A stretch of DNA of 64,000 nt from Platerodrilus igneus (lineage: Eukaryota > Arthropoda > Insecta > Coleoptera > Lycidae): assembly GCA_036346225.1 (NCBI GenBank), contig JARFIW010001491.1:310001-374000 (forward strand), in the 5' to 3' direction. The first letter of the stretch is position 1. Each line of letters begins with the position of its first letter. The position numbers and the translations under genes are program-made. The notes beneath the pieces are model-generated. The model saw only the letters and a list, made by a program, of their open reading frames with translations, had not been told where the DNA came from and did no database searches. This document shows positions 20,821 to 33,269 of the stretch, in pieces.

Positions 20821-21544
20821 ATATCTATGTTATATAATTTCGAGTTGATTTTTAAACCCTAGGACATATGTTCACTCGATTTAAAAACCGATTTCTAAAC
20901 CTTAGAATTCCGAATGGGGCACCCGCAAAGCCGATAAACATAATGAAGAATTCATACGAGTCATGAGGATCGTCAAAAAAAAAAAAAAATTTCTAGACCG
21001 CAAAATGCCGATAAACATAATTTCATTCATTTCATTTATTAATAAAGTCTCCACAGACATATAAGTCCAATTATGGAGTCAACTTAATTCTAAAATTTAA
21101 GAACATACTTATACTAGTCTAATATTAAAAATGATATATGTTAAAAAGTAAAATTAAAATATTAAATTAATAGTGCTAAATAATCCTATGTAATTTCACA
21201 ATTATATCTGCCTATATATCCGTAATCGTTTAAAATTTTCTGGTCTGCAAAATGCTGAATAGGACACCCGCAAAGCCGATAAACATAATGAAGAATTCGA
21301 ATGAGTCATGAGAATTGTCATAAGACTCCCTTCCCCCTTCAACACCCTACAACTAGTAGGCAAGCAGAAAGGGGTAGGAGGGGGGGGTGGCGATTCAGTG
21401 AAAAACGGTGTGCGCCAGAAGTGTCTTGAGGATCGTCAGAATTTACAACGCACACCACCTCAACAACTGCGAACTAGAAGGCAGGGTGGGGGGATCGATC
21501 GAGTGAGGATCGAAGTGGCCCAGAAGGAAGGTATATCCACTACT
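20815..21544 (-). repeat. Polinton right terminal inverted repeat
   Basis: Mirror of 4245-4970, including the GCGGGTG/TTATCGG tandem units and the AATGAAATGAATGAAATT patch. The two arms differ by small indels, for example a long A-run near 20976-20990 and the loss of part of one repeat unit. Confidence 0.85.
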
Positions 21545-21550
21545 GAATTC
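21545..21550. repeat. Right target-site duplication of the Polinton (GAATTC)
   Basis: Copy of 4239-4244. Confidence 0.85.
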
Positions 21551-21599
21551 CCCCCGCTAACACAGTCTAAACATTTAAAGACGTACCAGAAGCATTTTC

Positions 21600-22560
21600 C
21601 ACAATTTGGTAAACATTATCACTAATTATGCGTTGAATGGTACACGGGCCTCTGTAAAGCAGAAAAAATGTACGAATTAAATTATTATCGACAGAGGACA
21701 GAACATGACGTTTTACTGATACTTTGTCGCCAACTTAGAACGACGTCGCTTAGCAATTACGGTCGTGCTGTTTCTTACGTTTCTCCGTGCGAGACCTTAG
21801 TCTTGCCCGAGCCAATACTAGAACATCTGTAGAACCCTTCGGTTTCTGTGCACGGAACGGCACCTAATTCATTTAGGTTACGCATTTTATTAGTATGAAC
21901 CTCTTCTGGTGTGAATCCAGTACAGGAACGAATTACGTTACTCAAAAATTGTTCAACTATCTTTAAACAATGCCCCCTCTCTTGATGCTACAAGGGGCAA
22001 TAAGTGCGAAGCAAACGCCCGATCTCTCTATTCACTCTTTCTACCATATTCCCTTGCGAGTAGTACAGAGAAGTATAAGCAACAGAAGCATTCTTGACCT
22101 TCATAAAATACATATAAGCTTTACTCTAAAATTGTGCCCCAAAAACAACATTAGGTGCCCCTGTTAGTTCAAAGTACGTGTCTAAACATTTGAGGATAGC
22201 CGCCGCCGTAGCTCTCTTTAAAGAATATAACGCCCCTCGTTTGCTAAAAATATCAAAGACTACAAAAATTGCTTCCCCCCTGCCTTCGGCAAAGGCCCGC
22301 ACTAAGTCTATACCGATTTTATGATTCGGTCCATCCCCCATAACCGAATACATCTCACCACTACATCTCTGCAATATTTTAGCCCTTTGGCATATGTCAC
22401 ACCCACACACAAGTTTTCTAATGCTGCTCTGAATTTTCTTACAATAGAAATCTCGAAATAGCGCCAACTAACACTTTTCTGATCCGAATTTTCGATGTGA
22501 GATTGATTTACAAACTCCATTACTTTTGCCGTTGGTACACACAACCGATATCCTGGGCAA
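21600..22560 (-). pseudogene. LTR-retrotransposon integrase fragment (gypsy type), broken
   Basis: On the minus strand, a His/Cys zinc-binding region (SHIENSD... then CGCDICQRAKIL) is followed by the integrase core. The core shows GIDLVRAF where the first catalytic Asp lies, FVVFDIFSKRGALYSLKRAT, then GAPNVVFGAQF where the second Asp is lost, then VERVNREIGRLLRTYC with the catalytic Glu. A post-core TGFTPEEVH block lies near 21900. Frameshifts and stops are frequent. It lies directly outside the Polinton. No LTRs or RT were found beside it, so it is a fragment of an old element. Confidence 0.65.
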
Positions 22561-24700
22561 ATTCCGCTTCCCCGTCTGAAAACAATTCCCTCGTAAACTA
22601 CATATCATTTTTTAATTTGCTGTGACGCTTTACCGCCATTTAAATTCGTCAACATTTCTTTACGGAAGTGATTTTCGGATTGAGTACTTTTTAAATAGTA
22701 CACATTATTGATAATTTTAATGTGGATTGGATTATTATTAAATACTCCCTGTAGTTAATTAACTATGAATAATGAACTGGCGCGTCTTATCAATTTGAGT
22801 GGACTGTATTGCGAAAGATAACAAAACGCGAGCGTTAGATACGAAAATTCGTATGCATGTAAAGACAAACAATAATGCATAAAGGCACTCATCAATATTG
22901 CCCTTGATGTGTTGTTCTCTACGATGTTGCTGCAATGTCCCCGGGTTAGTCGGTAGAATGCACTGATTACAAGGCACTATAGTTCATTTTTTGTATAGCT
23001 TGCCCGGTAAATTCGACACAACCATTCCGGTGCTGGGTCGAAAGAAGAGTCGTCGACAAACTTTGACAAAACTACTTTCGCACGCGTTACACTACAAAAA
23101 GCGCAAGCGTACTGCATAGTTTTGTTCCACAATATAGTTTTGAGTTTTAATTAATACGAAAAATAGCTTTGAGCTATTTTGTTTTCTTAAACTTAACACG
23201 AAAATTTTAATTTTGAACAAGTCTTGTATGTATGTAGAACTAAATGCATGTAAAAATGCTTATGAAACTATAATAAAGAGCATTAAAATAATTAATATTT
23301 ATTATTGAGACGGCAATGGGCATAATTTGACCATTGGTGTTTTCAAATTGCAAACATTAACTATACCAAAGGAGAAAAACTGTTAGAGGGCAACGACTGA
23401 CCCAATCCCATTACAGAACCTTTCTGCGAGTTAAAATGAACGACATTGTGGACTGCATAAAGGAATTAAAAAATAATGGTAAATTTTTGTTAAGAAAGAG
23501 ATATGTGACACCTCTAATGTCTACCTACGTGTGAAGTTCTGTAAAATTGTATCTGTTATGCATGGGGTAAAAGTTAAATTTCCATTCTTACTACAAAGCG
23601 AAAACAAAATTGCGAGCGCAGTAAAATATATTATTGTAAAGAAGAATTGGAAGTTATAAACGAGAAGTATACAAATCCAATATGCATTCGTACAAGGTGC
23701 AATTGTCAGATGTTAAGTTAGAGATTTTTGTTAGAGTAACTGCTGGATATATTGGATCAGCTCGAAAGAGAATATCACTATCTACAGTTAATAACCGAGG
23801 AAGGTATTCGTATGACGGAGCTCTTGCAGAGAAAAATGGGCATAAGGATATGTATTTTTAAAAGGGATTTTACAAAATTCAGTTTACTAAGGTGTATGAT
23901 GCAAGAGAAAAGCTTACAAAGAAGGATATATGTTTATTCCTCTTAACGGATTGGATTTGGTTTACCTACCTACAGAAGATTTTTGCAACATTTAGAACTA
24001 ATAATAGTAACTCACTTTCGAAAGTAGAGGGTTTAAAGTTTCTCGGATGTTTGGAAAAGCATGGAAAATGCATCCTTTACATAGAAAGAGGCATAACAAA
24101 TGCACGAAATTCTAATTCTAAACCCAAGGGTCGTATAAATATTGCTACGTGTCGTAAGCTCAAACAATTAGATTGTGGAATAGAAATTATTATTTGCTGG
24201 GATTAAAGAAGTGGCGCATAGAAACACAATTCATTATATTCTCTAATTCGAAAATCGAGACGCGTTGCAAAGTACATATCCAATTATTGATTACAATAGG
24301 AACTACAAGAAGAAAATATAGATCTAAATTATAAAATAGGAATTAAATTATATGAGTTAAAAACAACCCTAAATAAACAAATAAAGAACTGGTTGTTTTT
24401 CTTGCGTACACATATATTTTTTATATTACGTATTTTATATTATGTAAATAAAAATTAAAATTAGAAATTGTTTATCAGTTTTAGAGTTTAGGGTGTCCGA
24501 TTATGCACTACATTTAGAACAGCAGATAAATTCGCTTTTAAGTTTTTTTCGTAATAATAAATACACATCCAGAGAGTATAATTAATTGTTTTTACGTTGA
24601 CTTAATTAAACAGTATTGTTTGGAAAATACCTTCAAATTGAGTACTAATTGGTTTAAACTCATTTAGTAAATGAGTGCAATAAATATTTCATTAACGCAA
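22561..24700. other. Gene-poor stretch
   Basis: Plus-strand frames at 23752-23946 and 23892-24206 are adjacent and could be two parts of one decayed coding sequence, but no domain is recognisable. The rest is AT-rich with no supported feature. Confidence 0.4.
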
Positions 24701-24704
24701 ATCC

Positions 24705-24865
24705 GGTGAAGGTGGTGTGTGGAGGTGGAGGTGATATGTGGAGATTATGTGTGGAGGTTGTATGTGGAGATGATGTGTGGAGGTCGATGTGGTATGTGGA
24801 GGTTATGTGTGGATGTTGTATGTGGAGGTGGCGTGTGAAGACTGAAGCGGTGTGTGGAGAACCCG
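24705..24865 (+). repeat. GTGTGGAGGT minisatellite
   Basis: About a dozen imperfect units of the kind TGTGTGGAGGT / TATGTGGAGAT in tandem. Confidence 0.8.
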
Positions 24866-27529
24866 TGTAAAGTTAGAGGTGGAAGTTGTTGCGTCTTTTG
24901 GTTCCATATTTTATTTTAATATTTAGATTTAGGGATTTTTAAATCCAGCATGGGAAAGCTTTTTCCCATTCTTAATTTAAGTTGACACGTGTAAGTTTCG
25001 CGATTATAGTTTCCCACAAATCCCAGGACATCTCCATGATTTATGGCATTTTAACTGTATACACTTGCGTTTTCGGATTAAAAGAATGTGGGTATGGTTA
25101 AAACGGTCCGCTCTGGGAAGCGTGGAGTGGTGAGGTTACTATAGCTCGTGAGAACGAGGCACCTTAGAGTAAGTTACTATCGGCGATCAAAGAAATTGAG
25201 CATTTGTGTGCACGCTAGTTCGGCGAAGTGATTCCTTTCAATTTCTGTACCTTCTTCCTCTACCTAAAAACTATCTCTGTGCCCCGTCATAGAATAGGCA
25301 TCTTCACTACGGTGTCCAAAATTTGGAAACACCGAGAAGAAACCCCCCGCGACGACGTAAAATCAGGTAAACTCCTGGCTTATTTGTTAACGTGTGAGCT
25401 TTACCCGTGACGGCAACACTTGCAGATCAATTTCTGGACGTATTAGTTTGCGTTTAGAGTCAACATGGTTGGCGATGTGGGAGAGCGTAAAAATCCATTA
25501 AATTATATTATTGTAACAAGGTGGAGGTGGAGGTGCAGAGTCCTCCTTCCCCTCAACCGGTTTATCGCGTCTACTCATATTAGACCTATAGATGACATTT
25601 GTAGAATCGACAAGCTTAGGTTTCTTATTAATTTAATAGAATTTTTATTTTTGTTTAAATTGTTCAAAATAAACTTTTGTTTTTGTTCAAATTTTTGGGA
25701 AATAAATTTTAATTTTTTAATTATAAATCCTTAGTGTTAATTTAAACTAACATAAAATTTTAACTGTAAATGTAACTGCAATAATTATGAATGCTGAAAA
25801 GTGTTCGTCAGCTAAAAAAGGTTGACAATTACTGACTTAGAGTTAATTGTCAATTCATGATCAGACGTTCTTTAGACTTCTGATTGGATATTTACACATT
25901 TGAACTATGACCTTAATCTCATCATATACTAAAAAGGGGAAGGATTCATCTATTTTTTCAAGCGGGCTTGGCTTGCTGCAAAAATGCCAATCACTGTAGG
26001 CATCATTAGGGCAAATTCCAAGCCGATATCAGCGTCAAAATAGAACCAGATCTGTATTTGATATTTTGTTATACAGTTACTTTATGCTTCTTCTTAATTT
26101 TCCTCCCATGCGGTGTTCGATTAAGCCCAATGAGATCCAACAGAATGCATTGATCATAGATTAATGAAACTGATCTATGGGCATTGATATTGTTCTAACA
26201 TTGCGAATGGAAAATACTACTTCAAACTACCATTAAGCACTAATGGATTAGTAATGTCACGGTAACTAACAGATAAATTAATGAATGTTCTTAATAATTA
26301 CAATTGAAGCTTTAAATCTATACATAAAAAAAGAAAAGATTTAAATTTGAGTATTGGGTTTTTAGGTTAAGTATAAGCCTTGTCATACAAAAAAGACATG
26401 GATATCCAAAGGATTATCAAATTGTTAAAATAGAAATGGTGATAGGAAGTTGTTAGAGGAACAAAACTTCTCTAAAATAATATCATTGGTAGGATTTAAG
26501 AAAACCAATCCCTAAAGCTACTTCAAAACCAGTATATAAAGAATAAGTTACTGCTTTTCGGTTTAATTGTAGCAATACCCTTGACCTATTACTTTATGTA
26601 TAAATAAGCACTTACCCAACAGATTCAAGAGCATTATAAAGAATTAGATATAACTTTGCAATACCAGACAGTGGCTTCTTAATCGGTGCACTTTTTTTCT
26701 CCATTCTAATTTTAAATCTAACGTAAATAAAATACAAAAAACCTTCCGCGATAGGTATGTACGGAACGCAACTTGTTTACTGATTGAACTTGCTACAAAA
26801 CACACCAGTTGATATAGAAAAATACTGAGTCTTATGTAAATTAAACGGATAAAGTTCGTAATGGATAAGATAAAAAATGTTCTACAGAACAGTAATTATT
26901 ATCTATATTTACTATATATAGGAAAGTGATATTGTTCAGTGAATAGATTATAATAACCGTTAGAAATTTTTAATTAGTAATATTTTTAATTTTAATGTTA
27001 CAGTACCTTTGAATCACATAAGTTAAACATTATCAGAGATACAAACATCCTTTTTTCATTCAAAGTCAGTTTACATCAAGCATTATATTTGAGTGGCTGT
27101 ACAGTTTGATTCCAGATCATATTTATAAAGTTATCAATGGCTTTTCTTTTGTCATTAAAGCCCGTTGTGCTGAATTAATTTCAGTGAAATTTTAAACCGA
27201 TTATCGCCGTAAACATTGTTTATTTATAAAGTTACATTGGAAGATTATACTTTCATCGCGGGCTACGAAAGTCAAGTGACTGTTAAGTATACGATTGAGA
27301 GTACAGGTGACGCGTCAAAGTAATCAGAAATTAGTTTGATATATTAGTGATGTACACGACTTAAATGTGTTCAATCTTCTAATTGAATCAGTCCTGAAAA
27401 CAATTAGTAAAGTATGCAGATACACATTGCAAAGTTACAGGATCAATCCTGTCTATGGCCTTATATTTTCCTACTTTCAATTTCAAGCTCAGTTTGAAAC
27501 GATGAATTAATCTTTCCAAAAGCGTAGTT
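24866..27529. other. Gene-free AT-rich stretch with one dispersed repeat
   Basis: Open frames at 25228-25410 and 25465-25734 show no domain. A block at about 26607-26872 recurs in the same orientation at about 37568-37850 (see that entry). Nothing else is supported. Confidence 0.45.
26607..26872 (+). repeat. Dispersed repeat, copy 1
   Basis: It shares blocks such as CCAACAGATTCAA.AGCATTATAA and CCAGACAGTG.CTTC with 37568-37850, in the same order. It is non-coding and of unknown family. Confidence 0.6.
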
Positions 27530-27552
27530 ATATATATATATATATATATATT
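27530..27552. repeat. (TA)n tract
   Basis: First of a series of TA microsatellites (also 29253, 31687, 38266, 40382, 41062, 42764, 48994) that separate repeat blocks. Confidence 0.9.
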
Positions 27553-29252
27553 ATTGTGTAAGGGTGGGGGTTAGAAGGTTTCTAAAGGTATATTTGTATT
27601 AATAGGGGTGTATGCCAAGCGATAGGGTAAATATTTCAGATTTAATAATTTAAAAACTATAAATTTTGCTATACTTTACATACGTTAAAGTATGTACCAT
27701 TTCAAATTGAAACTTATATGCCAAAAGGTAGTAACATGACTTTATGACGTTGATATAATGCACGGTACTTGAGGTTTTATACTGAGTTGATATTTCATGA
27801 GCCAGTTGAGAGTACATTTGCCGTCGGAAAGCCGGACGCATTTATGGATATCTGCAATATAACAAAGCGTCCAGGTCGTGTATGAATTATTTGGCTTTTC
27901 CTTTTATAAAATCAAACTTTTAGACGAATTGTAAATCAAAATTTAAAGTGAATCAAAATGTAAAAGGTTATTGGAGTTTAGTGAAGTGTTTTGGACCAAT
28001 GGTAGAAATTTAAAATTATTATAAAGACTATAGCGAAGGTATGTTGGACACTGAAAGATAGGAGATTTGTTATTGGATGTTATATATGTAAAAAATGTTA
28101 TTGTAGTAAGCTAAGTTTGTTTAGTTAATAACTAAGCAATATAAATAAAAGAACTTCTTTTTTTAAATTTGTTCAGATACAGACCTATTTATGAAACCTG
28201 CGTTAAAATTGTAAAATAGTTTTGAAATAAAAGTTTATTTGTGTATTCATCGAGTATTATTGAATTCAAGTATAAAAGGAAAGTATATAAAGTGTTTAAA
28301 AGTGAAAAGGGAAAGTCAGCGTGTATGTAAAGAAGATTTTGGAAGTGGTTATTGATGTAAAGGAGAAAGCGACGGTATATTATTTGAGAAGATTAGTGTT
28401 GGTTTTGGGATAGATTTGGGTATTACGGGAGCAGGATATTGGAGTGGTTAAAGAAGGCATCGACGACGTAAAGAATTTTGGGATTGATTTGAGAAGATAT
28501 AACGGCAGAAGGACATCGTATGGATAATTGGAATAGCAGGATTAGGAGTGATTTGTATTAAGACAGCGGGATTGATTTGGTTGTGCGAAGAGAGAAGTAA
28601 GCGGGATACGGAGCAGAGGAACAGGAGATAGGAATACGGCGAGGAAGAATTGACGCAGGGAAAGTAGATAAAGGTTTTTACTAAATTCTAAATTGGGGTA
28701 ACGTTATTTCAGGTTTGGGGCATCAAAATTGTTTTAAAAACACCTGGAGGCAGTGCGCAAGAGGACAATTTTGGAGAATCTTGTGTGAAAGTGCGTACGG
28801 CAATTCCGAACTTGAGCCAGCAGTCAAAGGAAGGCCTTCAGCGCGGTATATTTCTGGTAAGTACCGTGAATATATTAGAACGTCAGAAATTAAAGTCATA
28901 AAAGTTACAAAAATTAATTTGACATCAGGCATCGTTGATCTATTAAGATTTGGCATATCAAAATAAATTTAGTACATTTCAAAAGTGGTAAAACAAACGA
29001 GGGTGCAGTTTGGTTGGGTATTGCACATCTACTCACGATTGAACCCACGGTGAGTAGGTGAGAAAACCCTGAGATTAAAGTTTCAAATAGTCGAGGCATA
29101 TAAAATATAGTAATTAGTAAAAGAAAAACCAACCAAACGTTTGCTAAAGCACCTTGATTTGAAATCATAAGGGACGACGACCAAAGGTCGTGTAATAAAA
29201 TCTTGTTTAAAGGAGGAGTAATTATATATTAAATAAAATTTAGAATTCAAGA
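27553..29252. other. Block between two (TA)n tracts, unassigned
   Basis: Non-coding on reading. It has a TATAAATAAAAG-type motif near 28140 and purine-rich sequence at 28300-28680. The open frames at 28715-28966 (plus) and 28723-28956 (minus) overlap each other and show no domain. It may be a decayed LTR-like element of the same kind as its neighbours. Confidence 0.4.
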
Positions 29253-29278
29253 ATATATATATATATATATATATATAT

Positions 29279-31685
29279 TGTTATGGATTCAAAGGGTTAA
29301 ATTTGGGGTAAGCAATGCAATTTCAAACCTCCTATATAGAGAAACAAACAATTTATTTACGCGCAAAATTTATTTCATTTATTTAATTTAAACGGACATG
29401 TATTGACTTAAATTTTATAATTAATGATTGAAAAGTAATAGGTTCATAAAGAAAACCAGTTTTAAAAACAAATAGAAAACGCATAATTAATTTAATTTAT
29501 TTTAATTCAACGTGTAATAACATTAGAAAACGCACCAGGGTATATAAAATCAATAATCCCTAGGCGAAAAGGTTCGTTGTAGCAAACAAGGACGTCAGTT
29601 GTATCGAATACCGTGAAATATAGAATCCAAGAATTGTTATTTTAAACGGTCAATAATTAAGAACACCTGCATATTTAAAAGGTTACCTTCTTCGAATTTA
29701 TCAACATAATAAAGCGGACTTCAAAGAATATAGTTCAACCGTCAGTTGCTTCGAATAAACAAGCTAACAAAGTGTTTTAAAGAACGGAGGAGATGCACGA
29801 TCAATAATATGCTACAGATAAAGACGGGTATAAAAGCATTGGTTTCAAAACGCACGTATTCAATCCACGTAGAGTCATGCGACGCGGTCAGCAACATCAA
29901 TTTTCTATAACTCAAGTGGGGGTTTGGAACGCGACATCAAATATGCATAAGACAGGGATAAAAATATCACAGGCGGAGTTTTATGACGACACAGAATGGT
30001 ATCATTGGTTGAAACAAGTAGTTTTACAACGGAAGAACACGCGACAGGTGAAAGCGATTTTTCGGATTATATAGCGCGTTCACGAGGTGAATAAGCTGGA
30101 AGCTTTAAGGCGGTTATATCAAAATTTGCGGAAGTGTTATTCTAAAATAAGTATTTTGCGTGGAGAGTAGCCGAAAGGTGGCATTTTACCAGTATAAATA
30201 CTTTAAGAAAATTAGTAGAGTCTTTTTGTATTTTTATCGCTTTAGACTACTAGTAACAATAAACCGACGTTAGAGTAAAGTCTTGTGAGTATTGAAAAAT
30301 ATTTGTAAATTTATAAAATGTCGTATTAGCACTTATAACGTGGTAAGTTGAGGCTTTATAGTTATTAACGTGCGTAGTGGCGAGTGAATTAAATTAACCG
30401 AGGTCCAACTAATACCATAACAAGCTAATAAATCAATAAACAAAAGTATAATATACGTGAATTTTGATGCTGGGATGGAATGGTAATTGGTAGCAAGAAG
30501 CTCGGCGTATACTGAGGTTATTATTAGGGGTGGGCGATACGGGATTTTGCGTATCGAATATCGATACATATTCTATATCGATATGTATCGATATATCGAA
30601 TATCGATATATATATGCGATACGTATCGATACATATTGATAGGTATCGATACGTATCGATGCGTATCGATACATATCGATACGTATCGATACATATCGAG
30701 TATCGATATATCGATATTTATTTTTTGCTGTATCGGGGGGGTCGATACGGGGGTCGTATCGATACGTATCGATATATCGATACGCCGACCCAGCCCTAGT
30801 TATTATCTATAAATATCTTTTGGATCAGAGCGCATAGTCACGAAGCCAAGGGTTCTGGAGGATAGAGCATCCTAGAAGGAGATGGAGGCTTGAAGCATTT
30901 TCCAGGTAACTCATTTGAATTTGTTGTTATTTGATAAACTGTTGGAATTATTTGTGATGTGTGAGTAAACTTTGGGGGTTATTTATGGTTAATATAACGT
31001 TTCGGAAAAGATATGTGTACTTGACAATTATTAGAGTATTTTAAATATTGAAAAAAGGTGTATGTAAAGCTTACTAAATTTCATTATGAATTTAAATTAG
31101 ATTGTTAAGGGTACATGGGTTTATTAATTTTGTAGTAATTTTATGCAAGGTAAAAAGCATACATTAATAAACTGGGTTATTATGAGCTCACCATACTCCA
31201 GTGTGCAAATAAATATAGGGTATTATTTGGGGCCCATTTACTTCTGTTGTATTAAATATGTTTGCAATTAAAAATTTAAAACACGGACTTTACAAAACAT
31301 CACTTATTGAGTTGTAATTAGTGTACCAAACTGTATATATCTGTGAATAATTGTTTGTAAATAGCGGTAAATTAAGATTGTATGATTGTTGTATTATTTG
31401 GTGATTTTATTGCATGATGTGTGAGTGGGAAAGAAGAATGATTGTAAATTTAGGTATCCGAGAAGAGGCACGGCTGAGCTAGCCAGGGAAGCTGCTGAGG
31501 ATTGTTGCAAGAGAATAAACGGGTAAGAATATTTTTATAAATTTTTTTATTGTTTTTTTGAAAATCAGTGTTGACACGTGCGATGTCAAACCCATAAGTC
31601 CGATCACAGCAATCTTATGACGGCCCAACATTAGAATTTGAATAGGTTTTAGGGAGTTACAGAGATTGACCCCACGATCCACAGC
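29279..31685 (+). mobile_element. TA-flanked LTR-like repeat, copy 1 (contains a MITE)
   Basis: It begins TGTTATGGATTCAAAGGG directly after a (TA)n tract and ends ...CCACAGCA directly before another. The same 2-kb sequence occurs at 38311-40378 (minus), 42798-44873 (plus) and about 44872-46843 (minus). It has TATA motifs (CAGTATAAATAC near 30190, ATCTATAAATAT near 30806), an AATAAA near 30256, and a PBS-like CGGCCCAAC near 31622. TG...CA ends and these signals suggest a long solo LTR. No protein domain is found. Confidence 0.6.
30525..30798. mobile_element. hAT-type MITE with ATCGATAC-rich interior
   Basis: 274 bp, with ends TAGGGGTGGGCGATAC and, on the other strand, TAGGGCTGGG. It is flanked by perfect 8-bp duplications GTTATTAT (30517-30524 and 30799-30806), the hAT signature. 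The interior is a tandem of TATCGATACG words. The corresponding place in copy 4 (near 45287-45297 in reverse) is an uninterrupted empty site. Confidence 0.9.
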
Positions 31686-31686
31686 A

Positions 31687-31696
31687 ATATATATAT

Positions 31697-31740
<44 letters not shown>
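31687..31740. repeat. (TA)n tract
   Basis: About 54 bp of TA with one interruption, between copy 1 and the next block. Confidence 0.9.
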
Positions 31741-31742
<2 letters not shown>

Positions 31743-33184
31743 CGTATAATTAAGGGGCCATTAGGATATATAAGGGCAAAAGTGAACTCATAGGTTGAGA
31801 GCTTTTGGATAAGATAAGATAAAATAAATTGATTCAGTTAAGGAGTTAGAATATTTTTAATAATTATTTTTTTAACTTAAGTAGTGTATAATAATGTAGG
31901 GTCAATTTAATTTAGCCAAGGATAATGTAGCATAATATTTGTATAAATATAGGGCATAATAAATAATAATTGGGGAATAATCATTCTAACGTATTTAAAT
32001 TTGTAGTAAAGTGTTATATAACAATCTAAAAGCATAGAGCAGGTGTTAAAATAACATTTCTATTTTCAAACGTAAAATCCAACACGTTTAAAACAAAACA
32101 ACGAGGGGAGATAATATTTCTCGGTAAGCTTGGCAACAAACAAACTTTAATGGGTTATTGGAAAATAACAGCCGTTGGAATTAATGTAAACGCGGTTTGG
32201 TGGTTAAAATATTGATTTCAATCTTGAAGGTAGTATAGTAAAGAGCCATTAAAAGACCAAGACAGAATAAAAATGTATTGAGTACAAGAGCGATGCGTAT
32301 ACTTAATTCCGGAGACAGTATAGTAGGGAGACCTAAATAAAATCAAGAATTTCAAGAATATTTAGAAGCAAATATGCGTCTGTTAAAAAGTGGGAGAATG
32401 GAGCCAAGCAAGGTGATTGGTGTGGATTGTACAAGAAGGGCAGAGATTCAGCTAGTGAAAGCATATGTGTGAGATAAAGCTATAGGTACAAGGGAGATGA
32501 GAGATGTTTGTACAAGTTGGAGGCGTTGATAAATGCAAATGTAGAAGCTGAATTAGAACGGCGGTTGACGGTTTGAAGCGATTTACCGAGTATTGTTATG
32601 TTCGTTATGAAAATTCACAAGAATGCGAGGTTCGTTAAGGGTTTTTCGCTGGAACAACGAGCGGTTAAAAAAGATTTTCAAGAATTATAGGAACGGGTGT
32701 ACAAGCGTACGTGCCAATATAAAATAGGGGGTGGGCGAATTTTACTTATATAATCACTGGCAGAGAGGGGCCGAGCTCTCTTTCTCTTTTGTTTTGATTT
32801 CATCCATCAATAGTGATAATAGTTACTTTCAAATAAATCAGTTCAATTAAATAGAAATTTATGTAGAAGCTACTAAAGCATCTTTGTGTTAAAACGTTAA
32901 AGTGGTATGTAAGTACAAAGCTTATTAAGTTGGTATTGGAATGCACGGAAATATTAGAATTTGAAATTGTTTGGATGATACGATGTTTGGATAATAAAAG
33001 TTAATTTTGGAGATTAGAATTTTTGGATTGGAAATTGTAAACAGCGACATGCATGGCAGATATGGTAATTGGACCAGGGAGTTAGCTGATGGACTGGGAA
33101 TCTACTAGACGGCAACATCTCTAAGGAGCTAGTTGGTGTAGCACAGTTAGAATATAGAAACCAGGTAGGCGATAGAATAGAACA
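31741..33184 (+). repeat. Diverged LTR-like block after a (TA)n tract
   Basis: Non-coding. A TATA-like TTATATAATCACTGG near 32745 followed by CGAGCTCTCTTTCTCTTTTG resembles the corresponding part of copy 3 (AAAGCTCTCTTTCTTTCC near 43736), so it is probably a distant relative of the TA-flanked repeat. Confidence 0.4.
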
Positions 33185-33269
33185 TTGAGTGGTGAATATT
33201 TTTATGATGTTTGTGATTATTTAGATTTGAGTTTGATGTGTTTTTATTATTATTTGATATTTTATGAAC

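Larger units (their letters stand above)
4245..21544. mobile_element. Maverick/Polinton element, 17.3 kb, with nested insertions
   Basis: Both ends read 5'-AG...CT-3' (AGTAGTGGATATACC inward from each side). They are flanked by the 6-bp direct repeat GAATTC and lie in inverted repeats of about 0.7 kb. This combination, with a protein-primed family B DNA polymerase and an A32-like packaging ATPase, is the signature of Polintons, which are thought to be integrated virus-like elements. Left to right: TIR, polB (minus), tandem promoter array, inverted-repeat complex with a tyrosine recombinase pseudogene, unassigned decayed region, broken gene, ATPase (minus), GC-rich minisatellite, inverted polB fragment, TIR. 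I could not find a retroviral-type integrase, protease or capsid gene inside, so the copy looks non-autonomous. Confidence 0.9.

Noticed and set aside
22759..22977. Short frame with a C2H2-like pattern (CNQC...HRREQH)
   Set aside because: A single match in a 72-codon frame without neighbours or conserved spacing elsewhere; too easily chance.
24705..24865. Possible telomere-like G-rich repeat
   Set aside because: Units are irregular and do not match any telomere repeat; an ordinary minisatellite.
30530..30799. 89-codon Tyr/Ile/Asp-rich plus frame
   Set aside because: Translation of the ATCGATAC repeats inside the MITE.
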